Source: Aquilaria yunnanensis
Lineage: Eukaryota; Streptophyta; Magnoliopsida; Malvales; Thymelaeaceae
NCBI GenBank assembly: GCA_039654915.1
Contig: CM077597.1
Coordinates: 93,374,001-93,438,000 of the forward strand
Length of the DNA: 64,000 nt
Direction of reading: 5' to 3'
The position numbers and the translations under genes are program-made. The notes beneath the pieces are model-generated. The model was given only the letters and a program-made list of their open reading frames with translations. It was not told the origin of the DNA and made no database searches. This document shows, one piece after another, positions 10,897 to 22,972 of this stretch (the stretch's first letter is position 1; every line of letters starts with the position of its first letter).

Positions 10897-13300
10897 GGAA
10901 TAGACATCATTCATCGATTAATTAAAAGTGAAGAGTCCAAGTGTCCAACAAGGAGCCGACTAGAAGAGGACAACAAAGATGGCAACAGAGTATGCAGCAG
11001 AATTTAAAGAGCATGGAACATAAATGAATAAGCAAGAATGAACAAATGAATGTAAATTATTGATGTAATCCATGACAATACCAAAGGGGTGGAGGGTCCG
11101 TTTGGAGCTTCTAGCTTCCTAACCAAGACTTCTGTGTATGAATCAATGATAACACGTTGGCACGCCCTCCCTCTTCCTTCTCTCAAGCCGTAGAGAATGG
11201 TTAAGGCTTTCACAGGTGTCGGCTGTTCACTCCACTTTTTGAAATAAACTGAGAAAATATAGATAGAGGAGGCAAACCGAACGAATCACAAAATACAATA
11301 CCAACAAAGCTCCGTTGCAGGAAAGAAGATGTTATTACATCAACATTAATCTTCATATGACTAGTGGGAGAGAGGAGCAATCGACACAAAGAAGAGGGAG
11401 CAGGGTACCCGATAGGGGAAATGGTTGACGCCTGCTAGTTCAATGCCTAGACCTTTATTGCATCAACCAATTTGCCAAGTACGTAACACTTATGTTCATG
11501 CACGACCTTATTCTGATTCCACCAAAGAAACCACCCCATAACCACAAAAAGACAACCCCATTGAAACGCACTTACCAGAACCACTTAAAGATTGATAAAT
11601 TAGGCGAAAAAAGGGAGCCTGAACGTTTAGGTACCATGCCTTGGGCACGAAAGGGCAGGTCAATAGTAGATTTGAAATATATTCTTCACTAGACCCACAC
11701 ACCGAACAAGGGGAAAGAAAATCCATACCTCTTCTTCATAAATTATCTCAGGTGCATAATGCATTTACAATGGCTCCCCATTAGAAAAGTTAAGGCCATG
11801 GAGGGGCTGGGTGATGTTAGAAAAACTTCCATTCTCGATCACCTTCTTACCGAGGACAACCTTTAAAACAACGCAAGAAACAACATGGTACGTAGTCTTG
11901 ACAGAAAACTATCCTGATTACATCATCCCCTAGGTGAACAAATCAATTCAAAAAGATGTTGAAAGGGGAATCTGAAGGATACTAGCAACATCTTCTAAGT
12001 GAAATACAACTTCTATCATTGGCCCTCACCATGAAAAGCCTTCATCTGATATCAATTGCAAGATTATCATCTCCTCTAAGCTTGGCAGCACTGCAGTGAT
12101 TGGGTAAGGGGAGTTGACATAGGGAAGCCAATTATCACGCCAAACATTAATGGCAGTTCCTTGCCCTACCTACCAAATGCCACTGCCCCAAAGCATTCGC
12201 CTACTCGCCATAAGATGTTTCTAGAATAGAGAAACTAAAGAACAAGTTTCCTCCTATGCACAGAGGAAAGTAAAGGTAGGGACATATTTCCACCATTGTA
12301 CTTTATACAGAGCATTGATTGATTAAGAATGAGCCTCCAGTCATGCTTTAAGAGATATGGATGATTGAAAACCTCAAAGTCCCAAAGAGCTAAACTGCCT
12401 ACATCCTTCAAAGTGCATAAATGATCCCATGCACACAAAGCAGTTGCTTTTCTATTATGAAAATAGGCCTAAAAAAACCAAATCACTAGCTGACAAAGAT
12501 TTTCACAAACTTGAGTAGGCAACAAAATGTAGTTCATAAGATGACAAGGCATGGCCTAAACAATAAACTTAATTAAGACCACCTGACCAACTTGTGACAA
12601 AAAGGAAGCCTTCTAAGCCTATAGCTTGCTAGAAACACAATCAATCAAATAATCAAACTAATTCACCATCTAGCGACCAATAAGCTATGGAAAACCCAAA
12701 TATTTACTTGAGGTGAGGAAACAACTACTGCCTAAAAGGTAGCTAATAGATGACCGAGCACTAGCCGGTGTATTAAGGCTAAAAAATGTAGAAGATTTAT
12801 GAAAGTTCACCATCTGCCTTGAGATGGCATGATAGGTGTCCAAGACATAAAGGATAGCTTAAACCTTGTCCTTAAAATTGACCGAATGAAGAGCAAGCGT
12901 TCATCAGTAAATAACAAGTGTGAGACAGGGGGACTACCCCGTCTAATAGTCACACCATGATGGGCTCCCAGACACTCCACCTGTTGAAGAAGGCACCAAA
13001 CCCTCAGCACAAAATTGAAATAACTAGGGCAACAAAGGGTACCCCAATCCTTAGTTTGATGCCATAAGAAGGAAAAAACCTATGTGATGGCTCCCCATTG
13101 ATTAGCACTGAGATGCCCATCGACATGACACAACTGAGGACAAAATGAATTTATTTAGCATGAAACCTCAGTAATGACATAGCTCTTCAAATGAAAGGCC
13201 ACTCAACATAGTTATAGGCTTTGGTCATGTCCACTCCACACATACGAACAAATAAAAAACCACAACATGTATATTGTGCATTAGATGCTCACAAAGCTTA
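10880..13300 (-). pseudogene. Degenerate LINE (non-LTR retrotransposon) fragment with poly(A) tail
   Basis: The minus strand carries successive pieces of a plant L1-type LINE pol. An RT block VDMTKAYNYVEWPF lies at about 13230-13190 (family pattern D-x-x-K-A-Y-D-x-V-x-W). SVLINGEPS follows at about 13110. At 12807-13010 is GSPPVSHLLFTDERLLF, where the usual A-D-D box is degraded to T-D-E. A later RT/linker piece is at 12235-12438, and a C-terminal zinc-binding region (CSVCGSSEE...LLLTCPF) is at 11508-11726. Frames shift and stops are frequent, so it is dead. A plus-strand T run at about 10880-10900 is the A tail, giving the 3' end. The 5' end is truncated or unrecognisable beyond about 13300. 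Confidence 0.8.
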
Positions 13301-16030
13301 CTCTACAAACAAATCCAATATTGCATGAGCAGATCCATAACAAGTTAATACTGCAATGAACTAAAAAATCAGTAACAATCATCGAGAGCAAAATGCTAAA
13401 GCCAAAGGTATTCCTAATAGACCTTCCCAATTCTAAGATCATGTAGTTATTTTAATCGTATTTTCACAAGCACACATATCATGTTTGGTTTTAGCATTTT
13501 ACAGTAAATGATTGTTACTGCTTTTTTCGAGTTTGTTGTAGCGTGAGCCATTGTTTTTAATGCTGAACCATACTTCAAATCATTAGGGTTTTTGAATTAT
13601 GATACAATCAACTCAACCAGTTGAGCTGTTGCTTTATTGTTTTTCTACATTTGTGTTAATGCATTCCATAAGCACTAAGTTACAAATATGAGAAAAGTTG
13701 GACTAAAATAAAAATTTGTACACACAATAAACAGTAAGTTTGTAATTTATCCAAAACATTTTAGCTTATTAACCCTAAATAGAAGTAGTAGCTGCCATGC
13801 TTACTAACCCTAAATAGAAGTAGTAGCTGCCATACTTCATTTTCTATCTCCATTTTGCACCTCTAGCAAGCACACAAGCAACATTCCATTATTGTTTTGT
13901 CCTTCTTTTGTCTTGTTGACTTCAAAATTCTAATCTTTCCTTTCATCTCATTCTTGTTTTAAATGTGGTATTTTTTTAGGATCACAGATTCTTCTAAAAT
14001 CTTCCTCTTTCTTGCTTTTTGTATTTTCCTTTACTTACTATTACCTTGCTTATTGGGAGAATATTGGAAGAGGATAGATAGAAGAAAATTAAAAAGAATT
14101 GGTAATTGCCATTTCATATTCACATCTTCAAATTTTTTTCTTTGACTGCTGGTTCAAAACAATTTTTGGTTCACGGTCTTGAGCGGTTTTCATCATTATT
14201 AACCATTTTTAATCTTAATGTGATTGAGAAAAAAACCCAGACTTTAGAGATTGCTGATTCAAAATTGAACTAGTGAAATAGGCCGACTTGGTCTAGGTTT
14301 AACAACGATTGTCTAAGCTTGTTGTGGATTTGCTTGTTTAATATCAGCTTTGTTTGAAGAGTAAGTTTTGTGTGCACTTGGTGCTCAATGTGCATCACAT
14401 GTTCTTTTATCTGTCCGTTTGTATTTTTTATTGGATATATTCTTTTATAAATATTGTTTGTTCTTTTATGTATTATTATTTGTTCTTTCTGAGTTCATAT
14501 ATGTTCTCATCAATACCTAGTCGGTTTTTATCTTTCTATTGTTCTATAGTCAACAATATTTATTCTTTTGTTCAAGACTAATTATTATTTCCTATTTGTC
14601 CAAAATACCTTCATTTGTAAAAAGAACATCTGTCTAGTTTGAAAAAACATATACTTAGTGCAAAAACATATATACTAAGTGCAAAAGAACATATTTATTG
14701 TTCTAATTGTTCTTACATAGCTCCTATGATTTGTGGTCTTCTAGCATTATTTTAAAGTTTTAGTGTAGGTTGAGGAACAAATTGTAAGTGGTGGCATCTT
14801 TTTGGTGCTTACGACGTGAAAAAGCTTGAAAGAAAAGAGCTTAGAGCTACTAGAAGCTGGTGTGGTCATGCCAAATATTTGTTGCAATAACACCAATTGA
14901 GAAGCAATAGTGGTGCGAGAGTTGATACGCCAGCATTGGGAGGTAGCAAGTAGAACTAGTTCAACAAACAACAGTGGAACGAGAACAACAAACTCTGGTA
15001 CAACATCATCATTATGAGGGCAAAATAGGGAAAAATAAAGCATAAAAATGGGGGATTTTATGTAAAAGCAAAGTAGCAACATATAAGAATGAAGATGGCA
15101 AAATAAAGAACAAGATTTTGATTGAAGGTGGTGGAGAGCATCAAGAAGCATTAGGCAACCTATTTGAGAGGAATTGGGAGCTATAATCAAGAGATTTTCT
15201 TGTCTTTCCCTTTCTCTTTTTCTTTATTTTATGGATTGAGCATGGACGTAAGCTTTTATGTTGGATTTTCTTTCAAAGATGTCATTAGGCAAGATTTTTC
15301 CAACTCCTAGGGTGATTGTGTATCTTGGATGATGCTTTGATGACTGCTTGCTTGAATCCTAGACAATTTATCTCTTTAATTGTTTGGTTTGCTCTTTTGG
15401 TTGATTATTAAGAATTTTGGCCATGAGTTTATTTCTTGATGGAAATTTATCTTTAGAAAAAGAGGTTTGTGTTAGAAGGAAGAAGTAGAAAATATTTTTA
15501 TTAGAAGTAAAAAGCAAAAGAGGTTAGATTTGCTTTAGGAATAAAAGCCCCAAGTTTTTAACATGTGAATAAACCACATGGAGCTTAAAATCCTTTAGTT
15601 TTTGGTTGTACATGGAATTGTCAATCAGCACTAGAGGGGTTAACCAAATTTGCCTTTGGAAATAAAATTTGATATGGGCAATTTCATTCATAATAAATTG
15701 GTAAATGGTCTAGATGATTAGCAAACAAGTTTAAAGTGGATTCCAAGAGATCAATTGCTCAAGGAGAACTTTTTTACCACCGCTATTGAGTAACAGCTGT
15801 TAGTGTTAGTTCTCTTTAAAAATTAATTGGTAATAGCTCAATAGTTATTATTAGTTAATTATGTTGATTATCCATCACCTCTTGTATAATTCAGGCACTT
15901 AATTTTCTTTACTGTCATTTTACCATTCTCAACTACTTAAGTATTCTCTAGCACTCGTTTACTATGGATATGACTTGATCTCAATGATTTTATTACTCAT
16001 TCAACAGTTATATACTTGCAATGTATGCAA
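13300..16030. other. No gene seen; 35-bp duplication and TGTTCTTTT tract
   Basis: No supported gene. Two direct copies of a 35-bp unit (AACCCTAAATAGAAGTAGTA at 13771 and again at 13806) are visible. A T-rich tract with TTGTTCTTTT words lies at 14396-14580 and belongs to the family seen at 7780. The 147-codon minus-strand ORF at 14747-15190 shows no domain. About 15200-16030 may be the LTR of the following Athila-like remnant. Confidence 0.6.
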
Positions 16031-16037
16031 CAAGCTT

Positions 16038-16059
16038 TTGGCATCATTGCCGAGGATCA
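16038..16059 (+). other. Athila-type primer-binding site (tRNA-Asp-like, diverged)
   Basis: TTGGCATCATTGCCGAGGAT resembles the well-known Athila/Tat primer site TGGCGCCGTTGCCGGGGA, complementary to tRNA-Asp, with several C-to-T-like changes. It lies upstream of Athila-like gag on the same strand, which supports the call. Confidence 0.6.
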
Positions 16060-16249
16060 GTTAGTAATAGTATTACTAAAGCTAGTTTGGAGTTTAGTTT
16101 TTTTTTTAGTTATTTTACTTTTAGAGTTTCTTATTTATTGTCTTGATTGTTTTGTTTATTTCCTTGTCTTTCCTATGCAATTTTGTTGTGCTACTGATGT
16201 TTTCTCTAAACTGTTAGAGCACAAGACAAGTTGTTTAGCCTAGACTTGA

Positions 16250-18600
16250 AGAAAACAATCAAGGCAACCAAAAAACACAATAATTGACACTTAAAAGGAA
16301 GTAGCAAGAAGAGCTGAGTTGGAAAGATGAGCAAGAAATGTTGGAATAATAAAGGTTAGCCAGAGAACAACTAGAATGAAATAGACTTGAGCAAGAAAGA
16401 ATTGAGAGAAAAAGCGGGACTCAAAAAGCATGGAAATCAAGATTTTGGTGGCAACTTAAGATGAATAGGGAGGCTGATCAGTATCAACAACAATGACCCA
16501 TTAAAGAATATGGTTAGCCAGAGGTAGCAGACACCTATCATATGCAACTTAGAGGTTGATGTTTAATGTAAGAAACTTTCATATCCCTCATCACTTAATT
16601 AATTTGGTGAAAATGAATTAGTTTAGAGAAGCTTCACTTGGTGAGCTAAATGATCACTTGGTGAATTTCCAAGAGCTTTATGCACCATCAAAATTAGGGG
16701 AGCTACATCTGATGATATCCACCTAAATTTGTTTTCATTTTCTATCTGGCACAAGGCAAAGATTTGGATCTACACTACATCAGTTTAGAGAATGGGCACA
16801 TATCATGAAGTTGTAAATTTTCTTTACAAAATTTTTCCCTCCAACCAAGACAACCAAGTTAAAATTCAAGATTAGTGCATTCAAGCATCATGCGTTAAAG
16901 TTACTCTGTGAAGCTCGGGAAAGGTCTAAAGACATGTTCAGAAATGTCCAAATCATGGCTATCCAAAATGGTACAGATTGAAATTTTCTACAACAGAATG
17001 AACGGTCAAACGAGGACCATTATGGATGCAGTAGTTGGAAGAAACATGATGACATCCAACAATTATCAGTGGCCACCTGAAAGGGCTAGTGTGTGAAAAA
17101 GTGGTGGACTCCATGATGTTGATTAGATTACCTAGCTTTTAGCATAAATAGAAACTTTAATGAACAAATTCACCAAGCTCACAAGTAAGGAAAGTTCAGT
17201 AACGCAAGTTGTAGTAGCAAGTTCTTCTTACTATCCATTGGAGCATGAGTAGGACCAAGTAATTTTCATGAATCATAGAGGTTATGGCTATAGAAGCAAT
17301 AAGATGCAAGGTCAATTCAATCAAAGATTCAAAAATCAAGATAGTTATGGCTATAAAGGTAACAAAAAAGCACTTCATCCACCAGGATTTACCTAATCTC
17401 CTGGAGAAAAGAAGCCATCACTGAAAGATTTGCTTGGATCATTCGTTACTGAAGCAAGGAATAAATTTGCTCAAAATGAGAGCTGGATGGATAACATGGA
17501 AATGCAAAATACACTTGTAGGGTATTCGTTAAAAAATTTGGAAATGCAGGTGAAACAGTTGGCAAAAGCTATGGGTTCACTTCAACAAGGAAATCATCAT
17601 AGCAACACTGAAGTGAATACAAGGGAGCATTTTGAGACCATTACCTTAAGAAATGGCAATGAACTAGATGAAGATAAACTGAAGAGTAAGGAAGAAATCT
17701 TTTTCCATCCAAGGACCCATAAGTAAGCCAACAAGATAAGGAACAAAAAGGATAAATTCAAAACATGGAAGAAAAAGAAACCAATGAAAGCACACCTCGA
17801 GAAAAAAGGAAAAAGTATCTCTTTTTCTCCACCTTTGCCACTTATAACATCATCTACTCCGTATCCTTAAAGCTTTAAAAAGAAAAAGTTGGATGAGTAA
17901 TTTTCTAAGTTTTTTATATCTTTAAAAAGGTGGAAATCAATATTCCCTTCTTAGAAGCAATTCAACAAGTGCCTAAGTAGGCAGAGTTCCCTAAGGACAT
18001 ATTGTCTAACAAGAGAAGATTTAAGTAATTTGAGACTGTAATGATTACTAAAGAATGCAGTATTGTTTTGCAAAAGAAGTTGCCCCAGAAATTGCAAGAC
18101 TGTAATAGTTTCACCATTTCATATGATATTGACACCTTTCATTTCAACAAGGTGCTATGTGATTTGGGTGAAAGCATCAATCTTATGCCAAACTCTATTT
18201 TCTAGAAGTTAGGTCTTAAAGAAGTTAAGCCTTCCACCTTTTGCCTACAAGTTGCTGATAGATCACATACTTATCCAAGAGTGATAATAGAGAATCTGTT
18301 AGTGAAGGTTGAAAGGTTTGTGTGTCTGGTGGATTTTGTTGTGCTTGACATGGAGATATTCTAATCATCCTAGGTAGACCATTTTTAGCCATGAAAAAAC
18401 TTTTGATTGATCTAGCATTGAAATTTTGAGACCTTTGAAGTCAATTTTCTCAACTCCCACGCACGATCCCTCATTCTTTCTTTCTAACACATTGAAGATA
18501 ATGGTTTGATTTGAGTTCAGGGGGAAGCATGTGGGCCACATAAAGTATTTTTGTTTGGGTGATTGTCGAGCTAGCAACATAAAACTTAGCATTCATCAAG
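16250..18600 (+). pseudogene. Athila-like Ty3-gypsy remnant: gag and protease, RT and integrase missing
   Basis: Broken plus-strand pieces of Athila gag are recognisable across frames. 16908-17096 holds IEIFYNRMNGQTRTIMDAVV and SNNYQWPPERA. 17430-17726 holds the coiled NLEMQVKQLA segment followed by ITLRNGNEL (Athila: ITLRSGKEL). At 18040-18370 is the protease, with CSIVLQKKLPQKL, the catalytic DLG in VLCDLGESINLMP, and VDFVVLDME. The sequence then passes at about 18490-18600 into a motif typically found after integrase (GTCGAGCTAGCAAC...). RT, RNase H and integrase are therefore deleted. Many stops make it non-coding. Confidence 0.75.
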
Positions 18601-18609
18601 AGGCACTCC

Positions 18610-19883
18610 AATATCTTTCCCTTTATTTAACTTTCATTTCATCCATTTTAGTTCAGTTTATTTTAAGTTTTTCCTTAAAATTTTAGAGCAGATGTTGTTT
18701 ATTGGGTGTTTAATTTTGGATGTTGTAGGTGTTGCCATGAAGAACAACCTTAGCACATGCTAAGAGGCAATAACATTAAGGGTGTCTCATGAGGTAGAAG
18801 GGAGAGAAAGCAAGCACAACATGAAGGTTAAAAAAGTATTTTCTCTCAATTTGGCGTGAGGAAGTTGGTTCTCTGAGTTGGTGTTGTAACATTAAATTTT
18901 GATAAATAGCACCCACCATCTTTGAACTAATACCCAAGTTGCTAATCATCCCGCGACTATAAATTATTACATTAATTGTCCTTTAACTATAAAATTGTTA
19001 CAGTAAATGTCTTACTATTGGGTTAGAGTTGGACAGTTAAGAAGTAACAAAATTTGTAGTTCATAAGCGGAAAGTAAACAGTCAGCTCTATAAGTTAGTA
19101 ATTTTTTCTTTTGTATTAAAGCTTTATTTTTTTTAATTATCCGTTGTCTATAACAATAACTACTTTCGTCACTATTTTCCAAGCACACATGTCACATTTG
19201 ATTTTAGTATTTTTTCCTCCAATGATTGTTACCGCAATGGTGAGTTTTGTCTTTTGTTGAAAATCAAGTGTGTTTTTTTAGGAAAAAAAATTCGTTTTTA
19301 TTAAAAAAAACGGAGAAAAATTCAAAGGGCCCATGGTCTTACTTAGAGATCAATATGAGTTGGGTTGGTTTGGTTTTTTAGTGGAACCGAAATATTGTTT
19401 ATTCCCAAAAAATCCTATCAAACTCGAGAATTAAAAATTGAATAGAATAAAAAATCATGAGTTTGGTTTTTTTTAATTCTAGTTTTCAGATTTTTCAGTT
19501 CCTGTCATATACAAGTAACAATTAATAACTTTGTAATATGATGAAATTATATCCACAACCATTTTAATAAGAGATTTATTATCTTTTTTAAGATAGGACC
19601 TATTATCATCACTGTGCCAACTAATGATTACTCCTCTAGTTGAGTTGAATCAAGAAATATGTATGCGCCATCACATTGGGGGAGAGGATTGATGTCCAAT
19701 AAAATATTTTAACATATTTTAAAAGTAATGAAGGTGAAAACAAACACATTAATTTATAGAATCATACCAATAAACCAAATATCTTTTAATTAGATATAAG
19801 AAGACCTGCTTGAGATTTATATACCGTTAAGAATTGACAATAATGCATTTTTTTTTTACTTTCTCAAGAACATTCAAAGCTCT
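18610..19883. other. No gene seen
   Basis: AT-rich sequence, in part probably the post-integrase tail of the Athila-like remnant. No ORF with recognisable domains and no RNA gene seen. Confidence 0.6.
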
Positions 19884-21273
19884 AAATTAGAGAAATCTTA
19901 GTTAACAATATTAAATAGTACCATGAAGCACCAATCAAAATTTTTCATTTTGCTACGTAAATATATAGGTAATATAGTACTATCATAATTTTTTTTATAT
20001 ATTTATACATATTTATCGAGTTCGATTCCACCTCATGTTTGTTTCATATAGAACCGAAACTAACTTAAAAAATAAAGGAAATTTAAGTGTACAACTAATG
20101 AACATTTTAATTGCCATGATATAAAATAAATGTAGAAATAAAGGCTTACTTGGTTATCATAGAAGAACCGAGTGATAATCTCCTTGAGAAAAAAAAAAAC
20201 TTTTTTCACATGTTGCAGTAGACGTGACTTGTTGTGAACACCCAAGATCATATATTTAATTAACTTTAAAATAAAAATAACTAAATATGCTGGTTCACAC
20301 CCAATGCTCATCCAGAATTCTCTTTTTAGTGATAGAGAAGTGTGTAGAGTGAAATAAAACAAGTAGAGCCTCCAAAAATTATGTTTGCAACTTCTATATG
20401 TACAATTATATTGCCCTCTATTTATAGGGGATAAATTAACACTTATGGATGGTCATAACCCTTCATAATAAAGTCACAACTCTTCATAAAAGGTTGTAAT
20501 ACTTCACCAAGAAGTGCCTTTATCTAACCATAACTTCTTCCTTTAAAATAAGGTAATAACTACTATTAGAATGGATATGTTGGTTTGGCCATAGATTTAC
20601 AACTCTTCTAAGAGTTATGTCTCTTTAAATCAATGTCATAACTACCTTCTAAAAGTTGTTAAATTCGCCTAAAACATGAACATTCACTAAAAGTCATGTT
20701 ACTTCACTAACCAGGGTAGTGATGGTACATAACTACCTTTCCAAGTGTCATATATATTGGGATAGACATATTCTTTCATTTAAATGTTATATCCCTTCAT
20801 AATATGAGTAGTTATGGGATAGTTTTTAAATAATTATCTCATATGTAAAGGTGTACATATACATGTTATACAATCACCATATATCAACTTTCTATTAGTT
20901 CCAATGTGATGACGTGTTATACATATATGTCACATCATCCTAACCAATTAACTACATCTAGTTAATGTTAGAAACAGTGATATGATTTAATGTAACAACA
21001 CTAACATATGGTGTGACCACACCAAGAAATTGTAAAATACATATATTTAAGCACGTCTATGGAATTCAGTAATCACTTTTGTGAACTAAATTCCAACAAA
21101 AATTGGTGGTTCTCCAAGATAGGGAACCAATTTATGAGCTATGATCAATTTTTATCCAATTCAACCTAATCCAGTAAAATTTGTTCAAGTTGGGTTTTAA
21201 GTTTACCCAACTCATACTCACTCTTAGTTCTATTCACCGAAGGGTTACATTTTAATAAACTAAAATTTGTTCA
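19884..21273. repeat. First copy of a tandem duplication, split by an LTR-like insert
   Basis: Unit part A (19884-20072; contains TAGTACCATGAAGCACC, TTTATACATAT and TTCATATAGAACCGAAACTA) and part B (21103-21273; contains GGTTCTCCAAGATAGGGAA and CACCGAAGGGTTACAT) are adjacent in the second copy but separated here by about 1.03 kb. The simplest history is tandem duplication followed by insertion in this copy. Confidence 0.75.
20088..21098 (-). mobile_element. Probable solo LTR, minus strand
   Basis: About 1 kb that interrupts the duplicated unit. On the minus strand it begins TGTTGGAATTTAGTTCAC and near its end has a good TATA box (CCCCTATAAATAGAGG, 20430-20416), followed by about 330 bp that could be R-U5, ending near GTTGTACA. 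No coding sequence. No target duplication is evident and about 15 bp (20073-20087) beside the left edge are unexplained, so the edges and the solo-LTR reading are provisional. Confidence 0.5.
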
Positions 21274-21612
21274 AATTAGAGAAACGTTAGTTCATAAACT
21301 TAAATAGTACCATGAAGTACCCTTATAATTTTTCATTTTAATACATAAATATAAACGCAATATAATAATATCATAATTTTTTTTTATATATTTATACATA
21401 TGCATCGGGTTCGATTCCATCCTAGGTTAGTTTCATATAGAACCAGAACTAACCTAAAAACCAATTGTTCTCCAAGATGGGAAATTAATCCGTAAACTAT
21501 GATTAATTTTTATCCAACTTAACCCAATGCAGTAAGATTGGTTCAAGTTGGTTTTTGGATTTACCCAATCATCCATAATCACCCTTACTTCTATTCATCG
21601 AAGGGTTACATT
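21274..21612. repeat. Second, uninterrupted copy of the tandem duplication
   Basis: Parts A (21274-21462) and B (21463-21612) are contiguous and match the split copy upstream. It ends about 30 bp before the TATA box of the jasmonate-induced-protein-like gene, so the duplicated sequence forms its immediate upstream region. Confidence 0.75.
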
Positions 21613-21643
21613 ACTTACATGCAACATTTGCCGGGAAACTACC

Positions 21644-21651
21644 TATAAATA
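21644..21651 (+). promoter_or_regulatory. TATA box of the jasmonate-induced-protein-like gene
   Basis: TATAAATA lies 94 bp upstream of the ATG, a suitable spacing for a transcription start near 21675-21685. The upstream sequence is the duplicated repeat. I do not see a G-box or another clear jasmonate-response element close by. Confidence 0.7.
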
Positions 21652-21744
21652 CATGCGAAAGGGAGCACACAAAGCCCATAGATAAAGCTCCAATAACCAG
21701 CTAAAGATTTCGATTCAGCCTCTACTTTTTTCTTCGTTAGGATA

Positions 21745-22383
21745 ATGGGGACCAATGTTTTCGGAAACCCCGTCACCGACTTAACCGTGGGGGCATTGCC
21801 GGAGTACGATGGCAAGAAAATAACGCGCTACGACCGAGCCTATGTGGCGCTTCAGATGAAGAACTCTGAGAACAAGGCCGTCAATGCTCGTGCCTACGTC
21901 GACAACCTCAAGAACAACTTCGGCAACGGCGTCTGCACCAAGTGCCTGATCTACAACTCCACCGGCGACCCCATCACGTTCATCCGCTCCCACGACTGGT
22001 ACGGCCGCATCGGTGAGTCACCCTACCCCATGGAGATCGCCAATGGCCAGTGGGGCGCCTTTCTCCACACCAAAACCCCCGGCGCCGCTTCGGGCTCCAA
22101 CGCGGCTGCAGTGTACCGCATCAACGGCCTCGATGGGGGAGCAGACCTGGACTGCATGTTGGCGTGGTGCACCTCATGGGGCCCCTGGTACTCCAACCAC
22201 TGCTACGCTGAGATCCGTGAGAAGGACCACTTCGATGACACACGTTGGGGCGTCATCTCCGATAAGATGGATCGTTGCGGCCTCGAGTATGTTGAAACGA
22301 ATGGCCGTTTCCGGGCCAGCCTGTCCATGGGCAGTGATACCACTTCCGAGTGGGAGGCCATCGTCGTACTCGGCAAACCTTGA
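21745..22383 (+). CDS. 23-kDa jasmonate-induced-protein-like protein
   Basis: Intact single-exon ORF of 212 aa (about 23 kDa), the length expected for the plant 23-kDa jasmonate-induced protein (JIP23) family. Recognised by the family-like N-terminus MGTNVFGNPVTDLTVGALPE, the ITRYDRAYVALQMKN block, the AYVDNLKNNFGNGVCTKC block, a central TGDPITFIRSHDWYGRIG, and a C-terminal EWEAIVVLG. No signal peptide or membrane segment, so probably cytosolic. Barley JIP23 is induced by methyl jasmonate; the molecular activity of the family is not firmly known. The start is the first ATG after a TATA box. The coding region is strongly GC-rich, especially at third positions, against very AT-rich flanks. It is isolated, with transposable elements on both sides. 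Confidence 0.88.
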   Translation: MGTNVFGNPVTDLTVGALPEYDGKKITRYDRAYVALQMKNSENKAVNARAYVDNLKNNFGNGVCTKCLIYNSTGDPITFIRSHDWYGRIGESPYPMEIANGQWGAFLHTKTPGAASGSNAAAVYRINGLDGGADLDCMLAWCTSWGPWYSNHCYAEIREKDHFDDTRWGVISDKMDRCGLEYVETNGRFRASLSMGSDTTSEWEAIVVLGKP

Positions 22384-22492
22384 GCTTCATATTCCATGAT
22401 TCCGAGTCGAGCACCACGATCTTCCTTTTGAAGAGCAAGTTTCAGTTCATGTGTGTCAGTTTGTGTTGGTAGGTACTCTGTGACGGTACCCA

Positions 22493-22541
22493 AATAAATT
22501 AAGATGTCTACTGTGTTTCCAACTTTATTATGTTGAATAAA
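22493..22541 (+). terminator. Poly(A) signals downstream of the jasmonate-induced-protein-like gene
   Basis: Two canonical AATAAA hexamers (22493-22498 and 22536-22541) lie about 110 and 150 bp after the stop codon, consistent with 3' end formation near 22515-22570. Confidence 0.65.
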
Positions 22542-22972
22542 AGGGAAGTAGTGTTCGGCTTTTCATGCCTCTCGAAATGTTTGCATTAGCCCATGCTGGT
22601 TCCGTCATATGCGATGCGTAGTCATAGATGAAAGTTGATCGGCTTTTTCAGCGGCCAGTAGTTGGGAAAGTGCACTTCAGCTTTTACTGTAGCCAGCCGT
22701 GGGAAAAGTGATTGGAGCGTTCTTTGTGGCCGGCTGTAAGGAAAATAAAAATATATAAAGAAAAGACTAAAGTCTTACATTTAATATTATTTGTCACTCC
22801 CATAAAATTTAAGAACTGATATTTTGAGTAAAACTCTAAAAGATTCCTAATTACACCATGGCATTTGGTGGACATAACGACCTCCACATTTTGGTGTAAA
22901 GGTTAGCGTGATGAGTGGAAAGAGATCACGAGTTGAAATTTCACTACAGACTAGCCCTTTTCTTTTTTAGGT

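Noticed and set aside
14747..15190. 147-codon minus-strand ORF
   Set aside because: No domain, no promoter or poly(A) signal that stands out, and adjacent to repeat tracts. Could not be supported.
21781..22493. Overlapping ORFs on both strands within the jasmonate-induced-protein-like gene
   Set aside because: Shadows of a GC-rich coding sequence in other frames.
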